23,719 nucleotides of DNA from CAYGTK01 sp964352775 (lineage in GTDB: Bacteria > Bacteroidota > Bacteroidia > Chitinophagales > CAIOSU01): NCBI GenBank assembly GCA_964352775.1, contig CAYGTK010000039.1:1-23719 (forward strand). Reading direction: 5' to 3'. Made by a program: the position numbers and the translations under genes. The notes under the pieces are model-generated. The model made no database searches. It was not told where the DNA came from and was given only the letters and a program-made list of their open reading frames with translations. This document shows positions 1 through 8,800 of this stretch, piece after piece. The stretch's first letter is position 1, and every line of letters begins with the position of its first letter.

Positions 1-2
1 AC

Positions 3-521
3 CTACCTCTATTCTGTGACCCAAGTCATATTAGTGGTAAGCGTTCGTTGTTGTTCCAAGTTTCTCAAATGGCAATGGACTTGAACTTTGACGGCTTGAT
101 GCTAGAATCGCACATAGACCCCGACAAGGCATTGAGCGATAACGAGCAACAGATAAAGCCCAACGACCTTAAGGAGCTACTCAATAAGTTGGTTATCCGC
201 TCATTAGGTACTGACGATATTCAGTTCAATACAACCCTAGAGGAGCTGCGTGAACTGATAGATAAGAATGACGAGGAACTAGTAAAGGTGCTTCGCGAAC
301 GGATGAACGTGGTAGAGCATGTTGGCTTATTGAAACAAGAAAAGAACATCACCATACTACAACCCGAGCGGTGGAGTGAGATATACAATACCCGTACCAA
401 GTGGGCGGTAGAGCAAAGTGTTTCAGAAGAAATGGTACTCCGCATCTTCCAGATAATCCACCAAGAAAGTATCCGCAAGCAAACGGAGGTTATGAGTAAG
501 TCGCCAGATAAGGGGGACTAA
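3..521 (+). CDS. DAHP synthase / chorismate mutase (type II) fusion, C-terminal part, 5'-truncated by window edge
   Basis: The reading frame is open from base 3 and continues off the left edge. The visible part begins with the end of a DAHP synthase barrel of the AroF/KDO8P-synthase-like class, seen in the stretches CDPSHISGKR and GLMLESHIDPDKALSD. After a short linker comes an AroQ-type helical chorismate mutase domain, with LRELIDKNDEELVKVLRERM as its first helix and an ERWSEIYNTR segment. Such fusions catalyse the first committed step of the shikimate pathway (erythrose-4-phosphate + PEP) and the chorismate-to-prephenate rearrangement, in the cytosol. The mutase domain usually also confers feedback control, which is family knowledge and not visible here. 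The first in-frame start-like codon (TTG at 48) is internal to the barrel and is not the true start. The next gene, rmuC, begins 59 bases downstream. Another shikimate gene, aroE, lies 2.1 kb away on the opposite strand. Confidence 0.93.
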   Translation, partial: LPLFCDPSHISGKRSLLFQVSQMAMDLNFDGLMLESHIDPDKALSDNEQQIKPNDLKELLNKLVIRSLGTDDIQFNTTLEELRELIDKNDEELVKVLRERMNVVEHVGLLKQEKNITILQPERWSEIYNTRTKWAVEQSVSEEMVLRIFQIIHQESIRKQTEVMSKSPDKGD

Positions 522-549
522 ATAGCTCTTGTTCATTTCTTGTCTTCTT

Positions 550-566
550 TACTAAAAACTTTAGTA
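550..566 (+). terminator. AT-rich hairpin after the DAHP synthase gene, possible weak terminator
   Basis: TACTAAA (550–556), a three-base loop and TTTAGTA (560–566) form a perfect 7-bp inverted repeat, followed by a GTAGTTTTAC tail. It lies in the 59-base gap between the DAHP synthase stop and the rmuC start. With only two G/C pairs the stem is weak. It could end the upstream transcript, act as an operator for rmuC, or be chance. Confidence 0.3.
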
Positions 567-580
567 GTAGTTTTACTTCA

Positions 581-1999
581 ATGCATAGCAGTATGGAATT
601 CGTTTATTTAGTAGTGGGCTTAGTAGTTGGTGCTGTAGCGGTCTATTTTGTATTGAAAAGCAAGGTAGATGGGTATGCAAGCACCCAACAAGAGTTAACG
701 GATATAAAAGGGCAACTACCCACCTTGCAACAGGCCAAGGCAAGTTTAGAGGCGGATAATCGTAACCTAAGTGAGTCGGTAATTACTACCAAAGTAGAAC
801 TAGAGGCAGCTAGGGTAGAGGTAGGTAGACTAACCGCAGAACACTCTAGCCTAAAAGCAGACTATAAGAACCTAGATGCCCGCTTGAATGAGAATAAAGG
901 GGAGATGGAGCAGATGCAAGAGAAGTTCAAGGTAGAATTTAAGAACATAGCCAACGAACTACTAGAGGATAAAAGCAAGCGCTTTACCGAACAGAACAAG
1001 CAGAACATAGGTGAAATACTAAAGCCACTTAACGAGAAGATAAAAGACTTTGAAAACAAGGTAGAGAGCACTCACAAAGAAAGCCTAGTGAAGAATGCTG
1101 CCATGCAAGAGCAGATAATTCAACTAAAAGACCTGAACACCCAAATGGCAAAAGAGGCCATTAACCTTACCAATGCCCTTAAGGGTGACAACAAGGCACA
1201 AGGTGGATATGGCGAGATGCAATTGGAGCGAATATTAGAATTAGCGGGTTTACAACGCGATGTGCATTACAGCCGTGAAGAGAACTTTAAAACGGAAGAT
1301 GGAAGTAACCAGCGCCTTGACTTTGTACTGAAACTACCAGAAGACAAGTGCATTGTACTCGACTCGAAAGTATCACTAACTGCCTATAGCGATTACTACA
1401 ATGCAGAAGAGGAAGTAAGCAGGCAAGATGCCTTGAAGCGTCACCTATTAAGTGTACATAACCACATCAAGCTTTTAGGTAGCAAGGATTACCAGAAATT
1501 AGGTATCCGTCAGCCTGATTATGTGCTGTTATTCATGGCCAATGAGCCTGCTTTAACTTTAGCTCTAAAAGAAGACCCTAGCCTGTTTGAGAAAGCTTTA
1601 GAACGGAATATTGTGGTAGTATCTACCTCTACCTTATTAGCTACCCTACGAACGGTAGCCTATATCTGGAGACAGGATAATCAGAACAATAATGCAGTAG
1701 AGATAGCTCGCCAAGCGGGTAACTTGTACGACAAATTTGAAGGCTTAGTAGCCGACCTATTAATGATAGGCAAGCGCATGGACGAGGGTAAAAAAGTGTA
1801 CGAAGGTGCCATGAAGAAACTAAGCACAGGCCCAGGGAACTTAGTCCGCCGCGTAGAGAACTTGAAAAAACTGGGTGCTAAAGCAGCTAAATCGCTACCA
1901 GGTCCATTATTAGAGCGTGCCGAAGATGGTGCCGATGAGAAAGAGCAGGTTGAACAGGCCTTACCGCCTGAACAGCAAAGGGTGAAGTTGTTTGAGTAG
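581..1999 (+). CDS. rmuC: DNA recombination protein RmuC
   Basis: This is a 472-residue RmuC-family protein. Residues 5–24 form one hydrophobic membrane segment (MEFVYLVVGLVVGAVAVYFV). About residues 30–165 follow as a long charged coiled coil rich in K, E, L and N. The RmuC domain proper follows (about 200–430), with recognisable stretches such as GNLYDKFEGLVADL, DSKVSLTAY and QGGYGEMQLERILELAGL. The family is predicted to be nuclease-related (a restriction-endonuclease-like core) and limits recombination at inverted repeats in E. coli; its precise reaction is not established. A membrane-anchored coiled coil before the catalytic core is normal for the family, and so is the length. ATG 581 is taken as the start; a second ATG at 593 is equally possible and would begin just before the membrane segment. 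The TAG stop lies 7 bases before the ATG of the next, AT-rich gene. Confidence 0.94.
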   Translation: MHSSMEFVYLVVGLVVGAVAVYFVLKSKVDGYASTQQELTDIKGQLPTLQQAKASLEADNRNLSESVITTKVELEAARVEVGRLTAEHSSLKADYKNLDARLNENKGEMEQMQEKFKVEFKNIANELLEDKSKRFTEQNKQNIGEILKPLNEKIKDFENKVESTHKESLVKNAAMQEQIIQLKDLNTQMAKEAINLTNALKGDNKAQGGYGEMQLERILELAGLQRDVHYSREENFKTEDGSNQRLDFVLKLPEDKCIVLDSKVSLTAYSDYYNAEEEVSRQDALKRHLLSVHNHIKLLGSKDYQKLGIRQPDYVLLFMANEPALTLALKEDPSLFEKALERNIVVVSTSTLLATLRTVAYIWRQDNQNNNAVEIARQAGNLYDKFEGLVADLLMIGKRMDEGKKVYEGAMKKLSTGPGNLVRRVENLKKLGAKAAKSLPGPLLERAEDGADEKEQVEQALPPEQQRVKLFE

Positions 2000-2006
2000 G
2001 TTCAAA

Positions 2007-2660
2007 ATGGAAGATATAGTACCCCAGTTGTTTAGACTTAAAGTGATTTCTACGCAAATAAGAGTTGCTCATGAAATTTACAGTAAGGCAGTTCCGAAAA
2101 ATGAAGATTTGCAATTGAACCTTGGTGACGATAAATACTTAGACTTTAATTCTGGCCTTGGATTTACATGTGGTTCGTTTATTAATATTAAGCTACATGA
2201 CTTCTTAGAGAATTGGAATTACTTACATCTGCCGTCTTCTGATAATAGACATACTATATTGAAAGCATCAAAAGGAATATTAAAGCCCTACATAAGGGAG
2301 CTGAAAAAGTTTAATGACCTCAAGAACATTAGAAATACGATGCTTGCTCATTCTAGTGGAATACAACCTGATAATCCTATTCAGAATGATAACTACCCTA
2401 AATATCCAATGGAGTTAACGCTGGTTACAGCTATTACACATGATGTGATGATGATTATATCCCAAATTTTTCTAAACGAGATTAATGAGTTTGTAGAGAA
2501 CCGAGAGCCTAATCCAAGTTTAGATAGGATGACTTTAGTGCCAGACTTGAACACTACATTAAAGGCAATAAGAAGTGAATATATTAGTGAGCTATCGACA
2601 ATAGATAATTCAATAATCTCTAAAGAATTAAAGGAGCTATTATCAAATGGGCTTAGCTAA
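2007..2660 (+). CDS. Uncharacterised protein with a HEPN-like RX5H motif, AT-rich gene
   Basis: This 217-residue soluble, mostly helical protein has no family I can name with certainty. Residues 105–115 read DLKNIRNTMLA followed by H: an R109-N110-x4-H115 motif preceded by a helix of alternating charged residues. That resembles the RX4–6H site of HEPN-superfamily RNases, especially the AbiU2/AbiV-like kind where a polar residue follows the Arg. HEPN proteins act as toxins, phage-abortive factors or RNA-processing enzymes; assignment here is inference from one motif. No nucleotidyltransferase (MNT) antitoxin partner is adjacent. I chose ATG 2007 over the in-frame TTG at 1992, which would overlap the rmuC stop. 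Base composition differs from its neighbours: three sampled 60-base lines are 28–37% G+C against 45% in a sampled rmuC line, consistent with later insertion between rmuC and aroE. Its stop overlaps the aroE stop by four bases. Confidence 0.72.
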   Translation: MEDIVPQLFRLKVISTQIRVAHEIYSKAVPKNEDLQLNLGDDKYLDFNSGLGFTCGSFINIKLHDFLENWNYLHLPSSDNRHTILKASKGILKPYIRELKKFNDLKNIRNTMLAHSSGIQPDNPIQNDNYPKYPMELTLVTAITHDVMMIISQIFLNEINEFVENREPNPSLDRMTLVPDLNTTLKAIRSEYISELSTIDNSIISKELKELLSNGLS

Positions 2661-3382
2661 ACCCAGTTCCCCCAAATCTTCCAACTCTCCTCTGCTTGAA
2701 TTTTGAGCATCTCCAAACCATTTTTGGTTATCGCCCCAGCAGCCTTTCCTGCTTCTAGAAATAGGGTTTCTTCTGGGTTATAGATCAGGTCAAAGAGTAA
2801 GTGTTTATCGGTCAATTGCTCGTAAGACAATGCTGGTTTATGTTCTTGTAAAGGACGCATCCCCAGGGGTGTGGTATTTATAATAACATAAGGTAAGGTG
2901 GATATTTCCTCGTAGGACAGCTGCCCCTCTTTTGGTTCACGAGAAACGAAGGTGTATTCTATCCCCAGCTTATCTAAGGCATAAGCCACAGCTTTGCTTG
3001 AGCCACCAGTACCAAGTATCAGGGCTTGCTTATGATGTGCTTTAAGTAAGGGTTTCAGCGAGCGTAAAAAGCCCAGGTAGTCGGTATTATGCCCTACTAA
3101 TTTACCGCTTTGAATGTGGATGCAATTAACTGCTCCAATCGCCTTGGCAGCGTCACTTAGGCCAGTTAAATGAGGCAGTACCGATTCTTTGTAGGGTATG
3201 GTTACATTGAGGCCACACAGGTCGGGTCGGTCTTCTAATAGCTGGGGAAAGGCATCAATATGCTCAATCTCAAAGTTTTGGTAAGCGGCATCTGAAATGT
3301 ATTCCTTGCTAAACTTCTCTTTGAAATAGCCTGCAGAGAAAGAATGCCCCAATGGCTTGCCAATAAGCCCGAACAATCGCAT
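2657..3382 (-). CDS. aroE: Shikimate dehydrogenase (NADP+)
   Basis: AroE catalyses the NADPH-dependent reduction of 3-dehydroshikimate to shikimate in the cytosol. The substrate-binding SxS pair is in GHSFSAGYF (S14, S16). The catalytic lysine is in NVTIPYKES (K65), followed by GAVNCIH (N86) and HNTDYLGF (D101). The NADP-binding loop GTGGSSKA lies at 124–131 and VSREP supplies a phosphate-binding Arg. NTTPLGM and the C-terminal GLEMLKIQAEESW helix close the protein. At 241 residues it is somewhat shorter than the E. coli enzyme but otherwise complete. Its ATG shares one base with the TAA stop of the upstream DUF368 gene (TAATG), which suggests translational coupling. Its TAG stop overlaps the stop of the convergent AT-rich gene. 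Confidence 0.95.
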   Translation of the reverse strand: MRLFGLIGKPLGHSFSAGYFKEKFSKEYISDAAYQNFEIEHIDAFPQLLEDRPDLCGLNVTIPYKESVLPHLTGLSDAAKAIGAVNCIHIQSGKLVGHNTDYLGFLRSLKPLLKAHHKQALILGTGGSSKAVAYALDKLGIEYTFVSREPKEGQLSYEEISTLPYVIINTTPLGMRPLQEHKPALSYEQLTDKHLLFDLIYNPEETLFLEAGKAAGAITKNGLEMLKIQAEESWKIWGNWV

Positions 3383-4287
3383 TATTCGCCTTTTTCAGGT
3401 TTGCCATCGCCCATGCGCTCTATACCTAGAACTACAACTCCACCAAAAACTACAAGGCCGATGGCTAAGAAGAATTCGGTGTTCATCTCTGGTGCTAACC
3501 ATTCATAACCAGTAGGTTTGAATTTACCAGGTATCACCTCTTCCATTATCGTGTTCTTCCAAGGCCAAATTATCAGTAACGACCCAGCTACAAAGCCCGT
3601 TAAAATGGCAATGGTCTGATCTTTAAACGATTTGAATAGATAGGAGAGGAGGTAAGAAAAAGCTACCAAACCCACCACACAACCAATACCCATTGGGATG
3701 ATTATCTTCAAATCTAGGTCACTAATGGCTTGCATCATTAATACATAGTTACCCATTAAGAGAAGGATGTATGAGCCCGATAAACCAGGTAATATCATAC
3801 TGCATATAGCTACTATCCCACAAACGAACATGTATAGTGGGCTGCCATTAGGTTGTGCTGGCGGTAAAAAAGCTATGCCTACAGCAATGGCTATACCTAT
3901 TAATAAAAAGGAGATAGACGAAATGCCCCATTTGCTAACCTGCTTACCAACTAGATATATGGAAGCCAATATTAGCCCAAAGAAGAAAGCCATAGTTAGT
4001 ACTTCATAGCTCTCGAATAAGAATTTCATGACCTTGGCTAGAGAGATAATGCTTACGCCGATACCAGAGAAAAGAGCCACCAAAAAGAAAAAGTCGACAT
4101 GCTTCAATGCTCCTTTAATGTCTCCACTGAACAGCATTTTTAAGGCTGTAATATCAAACGACTTTATAGCATCTATCAAGCGTTCGTAAATACCAGTGAT
4201 AAAGGCGATAGTACCACCCGATACACCAGGTATTACGTTGGCGGCACCCATTGCCAGACCTTTCAAAAAAAGTTGTAGATAGAACAT
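3382..4287 (-). CDS. DUF368 family membrane protein, undecaprenyl-phosphate translocase (PopT-like)
   Basis: This 301-residue polytopic membrane protein has about nine hydrophobic segments. The N-terminal signature GLAMGAANVIPGVSGGTIAFITGIYE (residues 11–36) is diagnostic for DUF368 (Pfam PF04018). A second, related re-entrant-type motif, MILPGLSGSYILLLMGNY, occurs near residues 163–180 and reflects the internal duplication of the family. DUF368 proteins (PopT) have been shown in other bacteria to return the lipid carrier undecaprenyl phosphate to the cytoplasmic face, which supports peptidoglycan and surface-polysaccharide synthesis. The protein sits between a TPR gene (54-base gap) and aroE (1-base overlap). 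A perfect TAnnTTTG box 21 bases before its ATG suggests its own promoter in addition to read-through from the TPR gene. Confidence 0.9.
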   Translation of the reverse strand: MFYLQLFLKGLAMGAANVIPGVSGGTIAFITGIYERLIDAIKSFDITALKMLFSGDIKGALKHVDFFFLVALFSGIGVSIISLAKVMKFLFESYEVLTMAFFFGLILASIYLVGKQVSKWGISSISFLLIGIAIAVGIAFLPPAQPNGSPLYMFVCGIVAICSMILPGLSGSYILLLMGNYVLMMQAISDLDLKIIIPMGIGCVVGLVAFSYLLSYLFKSFKDQTIAILTGFVAGSLLIIWPWKNTIMEEVIPGKFKPTGYEWLAPEMNTEFFLAIGLVVFGGVVVLGIERMGDGKPEKGE

Positions 4288-4307
4288 ACCAAGCTGTTTA
4301 GCTGGCG

Positions 4308-4315
4308 CAAAGATA
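4308..4315 (-). promoter_or_regulatory. Bacteroidota −7 box (TATCTTTG) for popT–aroE
   Basis: On the minus strand the 54-base gap between the TPR gene and the DUF368 gene contains TATCTTTG, a perfect match to the TAnnTTTG −7 consensus. The predicted transcription start is near 4301, giving a leader of roughly 14 bases. I see no convincing −33 TTTG at 19–21 bases upstream, so strength is uncertain. Confidence 0.5.
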
Positions 4316-4341
4316 GAAGGAAATAGAATTTAGGGGACTAG

Positions 4342-5760
4342 CTAGTTCAAGTACTGATCGAGGATAGTACAAACCGATGGGTCGTTCTCCATGTATGGGG
4401 TAATATCAAAGGCCAAGTGATATATAGTAGGGTCTTCTAACAAACCACTTTCTAAGCTTACAAAAGCACTGTTACGATTACCGATCTGGTAATACATCGC
4501 ACTTCGGGTGTACATGATGTCAGCACGATTCTCAAATTTACCAGTAGCAGTTTCCAATACTTCTAAAGCATCACGAAGGCATCCAGCTTCAAATAGCGTT
4601 TTAGCTAAGTCAAGCCATAGGTCTTTGCATTTCTCATCTAGCTCAATGGCCTTTTCATACATCATTACCGACTGGTCTAGGTCGCCAGTTTCACGATATA
4701 CTTTGGCTAGCGCTGTAACGTAGTCGCAATTCTTATCACTCAATTTGTAAGCACGCTCATACGAAGAGATGGCATTTTCCCACTTATTCTCTAGTTGGTA
4801 GTTGTAACCTATTTTGTAAAATGCTTCTTCAAAGAAGGGGTCAATATTAGTCGCCTTGCGGAAGTAATAACGGGCCTTGTTGTAGTTTTCCATTTTCTCA
4901 TAGCATTGCCCAATGCTATAATACAGCTCTTTATATGGCTTGTTAGAATACTCTAATGCAGATTTGAAATGATCGGCTGCTTTCTGGTATTTACCCAGTT
5001 TAACAAGTAGCTCCGCGCAATCCTTATAGGCATAATCGTAAGTCTCGTTAATAGCCATTACGAATTCAAAGGCTTCTACCGCCTCATCGTTGCGTTTCAT
5101 TCCTGCATAAGCATGAGCTAAATTGAACCATGCTAAATAAGAGTATGGGTTTCGCTCTACATATGCTTTATGGAACTTGATGCTATCCTCATATTGCTCT
5201 GTAAATTCTACACAGAACCAAATTCGATTAAGCGCTTCCTCGTTGTCTGGGTTTAGCCGTAGTACTTTACGTAGGGTGGCAAATACTAAGTCATATTTTT
5301 CCCATTCTTCGTAAATATCAGCTAGTTCTAAATAAAGATCAGCATATTCTTGCTTGTCACATTTATCAATGGCTTCGTTAATGGAATCTATTCCTTGCTG
5401 ATAATTACCTTGCCAAACATAGATATCTGCTCTTAGCAAATAGATGTTCGCATCCATTGCGTCAAGTATTTCTGCTTTATCAAGAAGTTCCAATGCGGGG
5501 TCTAACTCTTTGCTGTCAAAAAGTAGTTGCGCTTTGCGAACTAAGAAACTAGAAGAAAATGGAAACTGAGTGGTGGCAATGTCCGCAACTTCAATTGCTT
5601 TCTCAACTTCGTCACGCTCCTCATAGTAATCGAGTATTTTTTCAAAAGACGTTTCATCCATAAAGGACGGGGTACGGTCTTTCTTCATCATGTCCTCAAA
5701 TTGCGATACCAAGTCATTCATCTCTTCAAAATTCAGATCATCAAAATTGGGATTCAGCAT
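4342..5760 (-). CDS. Tetratricopeptide repeat (TPR) protein
   Basis: This 472-residue protein consists almost entirely of about ten 34-residue TPR helical hairpins (residues about 60–440). Recurrent W/LG/Y/A-P positions are visible, for example AWFNLAHAYAGMKRNDEAVEAFEFVMAI, YYSIGQCYEKMENYNKARYYFRKATNIDP and AFYKIGYNYQLENKWENAISSYERAYKL. The acidic N-terminus (FDDLNFEEMNDLVSQFEDMM) has no signal peptide or membrane segment, so a cytosolic scaffold is likely. Partners cannot be deduced from sequence. It leads a probable three-gene block with the DUF368 transporter and aroE, an association I recall from other Bacteroidota genomes. A promoter with both −33 and −7 elements lies directly upstream in the divergent intergenic region shared with the M1 peptidase gene. 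Confidence 0.86.
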   Translation of the reverse strand: MLNPNFDDLNFEEMNDLVSQFEDMMKKDRTPSFMDETSFEKILDYYEERDEVEKAIEVADIATTQFPFSSSFLVRKAQLLFDSKELDPALELLDKAEILDAMDANIYLLRADIYVWQGNYQQGIDSINEAIDKCDKQEYADLYLELADIYEEWEKYDLVFATLRKVLRLNPDNEEALNRIWFCVEFTEQYEDSIKFHKAYVERNPYSYLAWFNLAHAYAGMKRNDEAVEAFEFVMAINETYDYAYKDCAELLVKLGKYQKAADHFKSALEYSNKPYKELYYSIGQCYEKMENYNKARYYFRKATNIDPFFEEAFYKIGYNYQLENKWENAISSYERAYKLSDKNCDYVTALAKVYRETGDLDQSVMMYEKAIELDEKCKDLWLDLAKTLFEAGCLRDALEVLETATGKFENRADIMYTRSAMYYQIGNRNSAFVSLESGLLEDPTIYHLAFDITPYMENDPSVCTILDQYLN

Positions 5761-5779
5761 AGGGTGCAGTTGATGGTGG

Positions 5780-5810
5780 TAAAAGTACTTGAAGGTACAG
5801 GCAAAGTCAA
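5780..5810 (-). promoter_or_regulatory. Promoter of the TPR–popT–aroE block
   Basis: On the minus strand TTG (5808–5810) is followed after 20 bases by TACTTTTA (5780–5787), one base off the TAnnTTTG −7 consensus. The 20-base spacing fits the 19–21 typical of Bacteroidota promoters. The start site would fall near 5773, a dozen bases before the TPR ATG. Confidence 0.5.
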
Positions 5811-5825
5811 TTTTTTATTTTCGCT

Positions 5826-5833
5826 TATCTTTC
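5826..5833 (+). promoter_or_regulatory. −7-like box (TATCTTTC) for the M1 peptidase gene
   Basis: TATCTTTC differs from TAnnTTTG only in the last base and lies 28 bases before the peptidase ATG, in the 101-base divergent gap. No clear −33 TTG is found at the expected distance; the region there is AT-rich. Confidence 0.4.
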
Positions 5834-5861
5834 GTCAAATCCGTGTCTACGATAAGTCCAA

Positions 5862-8800
5862 ATGAGTGCATTCCTAAGATATAAAACACCTCTTCTGTTC
5901 TTGCTTGCTTTTATCCACACTTATCTTGTGGCTAGTCCTGCTAATACTTGGCAACAAGAGGTGAATTACAACATTGATGTATCGCTCAATGATAAAGAAC
6001 ATGAATTAAACGGAACTATTGCCATTAGTTATTCGAATAATTCGCCCGATACGCTAAGGATTATCTATTTCCACCTATGGCCCAATGCCTATAGTAGTAA
6101 TCAAACAGCATTTGCAAAACAATGGCTAGGCTGGGATGACAGGGAGGTTCATTTTATAAAAGAAGAGGATAGAGGGCATATCGATGAATTGGATTTTAGG
6201 GTAAACGGATTTGCAGCAAGCTTCAAATTAGATCTGACAGATCCAGATATTGGTGTGTTACAGCTTAATCAGCCACTTCTGCCTGGTCAGTCGGTAGAAA
6301 TATTTACACCTTTCAAAGTGAAATTGCCAGAAAGTATTTCACGACTAGGCCATAAAGACCAGAGTTATCAGATCTCGCAATGGTACCCCAAGCCCGCTGT
6401 GTATGATGAGGAAGGTTGGCACCCGATGCCCTATTTAGATCAAGGAGAATTTTATTCGGAATTCGGCAGCTTTGATGTGAGCATAACCCTGCCTGCTAAC
6501 TATATAGTAGGGGCAACTGGAAATTTGCAGAATGAAAGGGAATTGGCCTGGTTGAATGAGAAAGCTTTAGCAACGGATACCGTTACAGTGTTTCCCAGAA
6601 GGTACGAAACTCCTGAAAGTGATCCGGAAACAAAGACCCTGCGCTACATCATCGATAATGTACACGACTTTGCATGGTTCGCTGATAAGGATTTTCATGT
6701 AATGAAAGGTGAGGTGACCTTAGCCAGTGGTAAAAAGGTGACCAGCTGGAGTATGTTTACTAATTTTCAAGCTAAGCTTTGGAAGGAAAGTATCAATTAC
6801 ATCAATGCTGGAATAGAACACTACTCGGAATATGTAGGTGAATATCCCTACGATGTGGTTACTGCCGTAGAAAGTGCATTGAGCGCAGGTGGAGGAATGG
6901 AATATCCCACCATAACTGTAATAGGTGCGGTTAGCAGTGCACGTGTGTTAGAGACAGTAATAGTTCATGAAGTAGGGCATAACTGGTTTTACGGCCAGCT
7001 GGGCTTTAACGAGCGGGAATACCCCTGGTTAGATGAAGGCATCAATTCCTTTTACGAAGACCTGTACTACACAGTCAATTATCCTGATGCTCAGTTGATA
7101 TATGATGCACCTAGACTGAATAACTTCTTTGGCCTAAACCTTCATCGGAATTATGGCGGCGAGCAATTCTATCTGTTTGCAGGCCGTAGAAATATAGACC
7201 AGGCTATTAATACCTCTTCTGAGGGTTTTACGTCGTCTAATTATGGGGCTATAGCCTATTCTAAAGCAGCCTTATCACTGGCCCATTTAAGAGGCTACTT
7301 AGGAGAAGAGGTTTTTGATAACTGCATGAAGACCTTTTATCGTGATTGGGAATTTAAGCATCCTGGTCCTGAAGACTTAGAGCGTACTTTTGAAGTAGTG
7401 AGCGGTCAAGATCTTGATTGGTATTTTAAAGATGTGGTAGGCACTAAAAAGAAGCTTGACTATAAGATCAACAAAGTAAAAAAGCCCAAAGAAGAGGGAG
7501 AAAGCTATCAGATAGCTATAAGCAATCAAGGTCAGTTGACTACTCCAGTTTCTATCTCGGCTATGTATCGTGATAGTGTGGTGAGCACAAAATGGTATCC
7601 AGGCTTCTCAGAGGATACAATAGTGAGTTTTCCGCAGGGTAACTATACTGCTTTCCGTATTGATGCGGCCATGCAAATGCCACAGATACAGCGTAGTAAC
7701 GATTCTTATCGCCTTCGTGGTTTAATACACAAAACAGAACCTTTCCGCTTTCAGTTGATAGGCTCTTTAGAAGATCCCTACCGAACACAGGTATTCTTTA
7801 TGCCTATTTTAGGCTGGAATAATTATGACAAGACACTGGTAGGCTTAGCTATTTATAATCACCTGCTACCTAGCAAGCGATTTCAATTTGAATTACTGCC
7901 CTTTTACGCTACTGCAACCAATACTATTACTGGTTTAGGACGGATAGGTTATAACTGGTTGCCAAGTGGCGGAAGACTTCAGAAGATAGATTTCAACGTT
8001 TACGGAAAGCGATTCAGCTACGATCTGTTCAATGAGCCATTGGCGTACAACAAGTTCATGCCACTTATCCGTTTAGACTTTAAACCAAAAACTCCGAATC
8101 ATCCAATAAAGCAGGCAATTGAGTTAAGAACGGTAACTATTTGGCAAGAATTTCTCTTCTCAAACCGCGATATTCAGAATGATAAGCGAATAGCCAATTT
8201 TACAGTATTTGATATTGGTTATGGAGTTGGAAAAAGGGATGCGCTATATCCAATGGAGGCTAATATCAACTTGCAGCAGGGGAGGGAGTTCACCAAGCTT
8301 TGGGCCGAAGCGAAAGTAAATATCCGATTCAATGCTAAGAACGACGGGTTGGAGTTGAGAGCATTTGCTGGAGCATTTCTATGGAATAACATTACTAGTG
8401 GAACAGTACCTGATGTAAGGTTTAGATTGAATTACGCCCCTGGGGTAGAGCAGTTTCAGCGCGACCCTTTATTCGATGAGCTATTCTTAGGTAGAAATGA
8501 TGTGTCAGGTATATTCTCTCAGCAGATAGCTCGAAGAGATGCAGGCTTCCGTTCAAGAACTTCATTTGGACAGACAGGTAACTGGATGGCCGCTTTTAAT
8601 ATTTCTTCTAGCATTATCGGAAAAGTGCCCGTTAGACCATATATGAGCTTTGCCTTCTTTGGGTTACCAAATAGCAGGTTTAATGTAGCCTTTGAGGCAG
8701 GTTTAACTATAAGGGTAATAAAAGACATTCTGGAAGTGAACTTGCCGCTTGCAACCATCGTTCAATCGGCAGGTGGAACACAAACATGGCACGTAGGCTT

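Noticed and set aside
48..50. TTG at 48 as the start of the first gene
   Set aside because: The frame is open upstream and encodes conserved DAHP synthase residues (CDPSHISGKR), so the gene is simply cut by the window edge.
2640..2680. Intrinsic terminator between the AT-rich gene and aroE
   Set aside because: No stem-loop with a U-tract was found; the two stop codons overlap directly.
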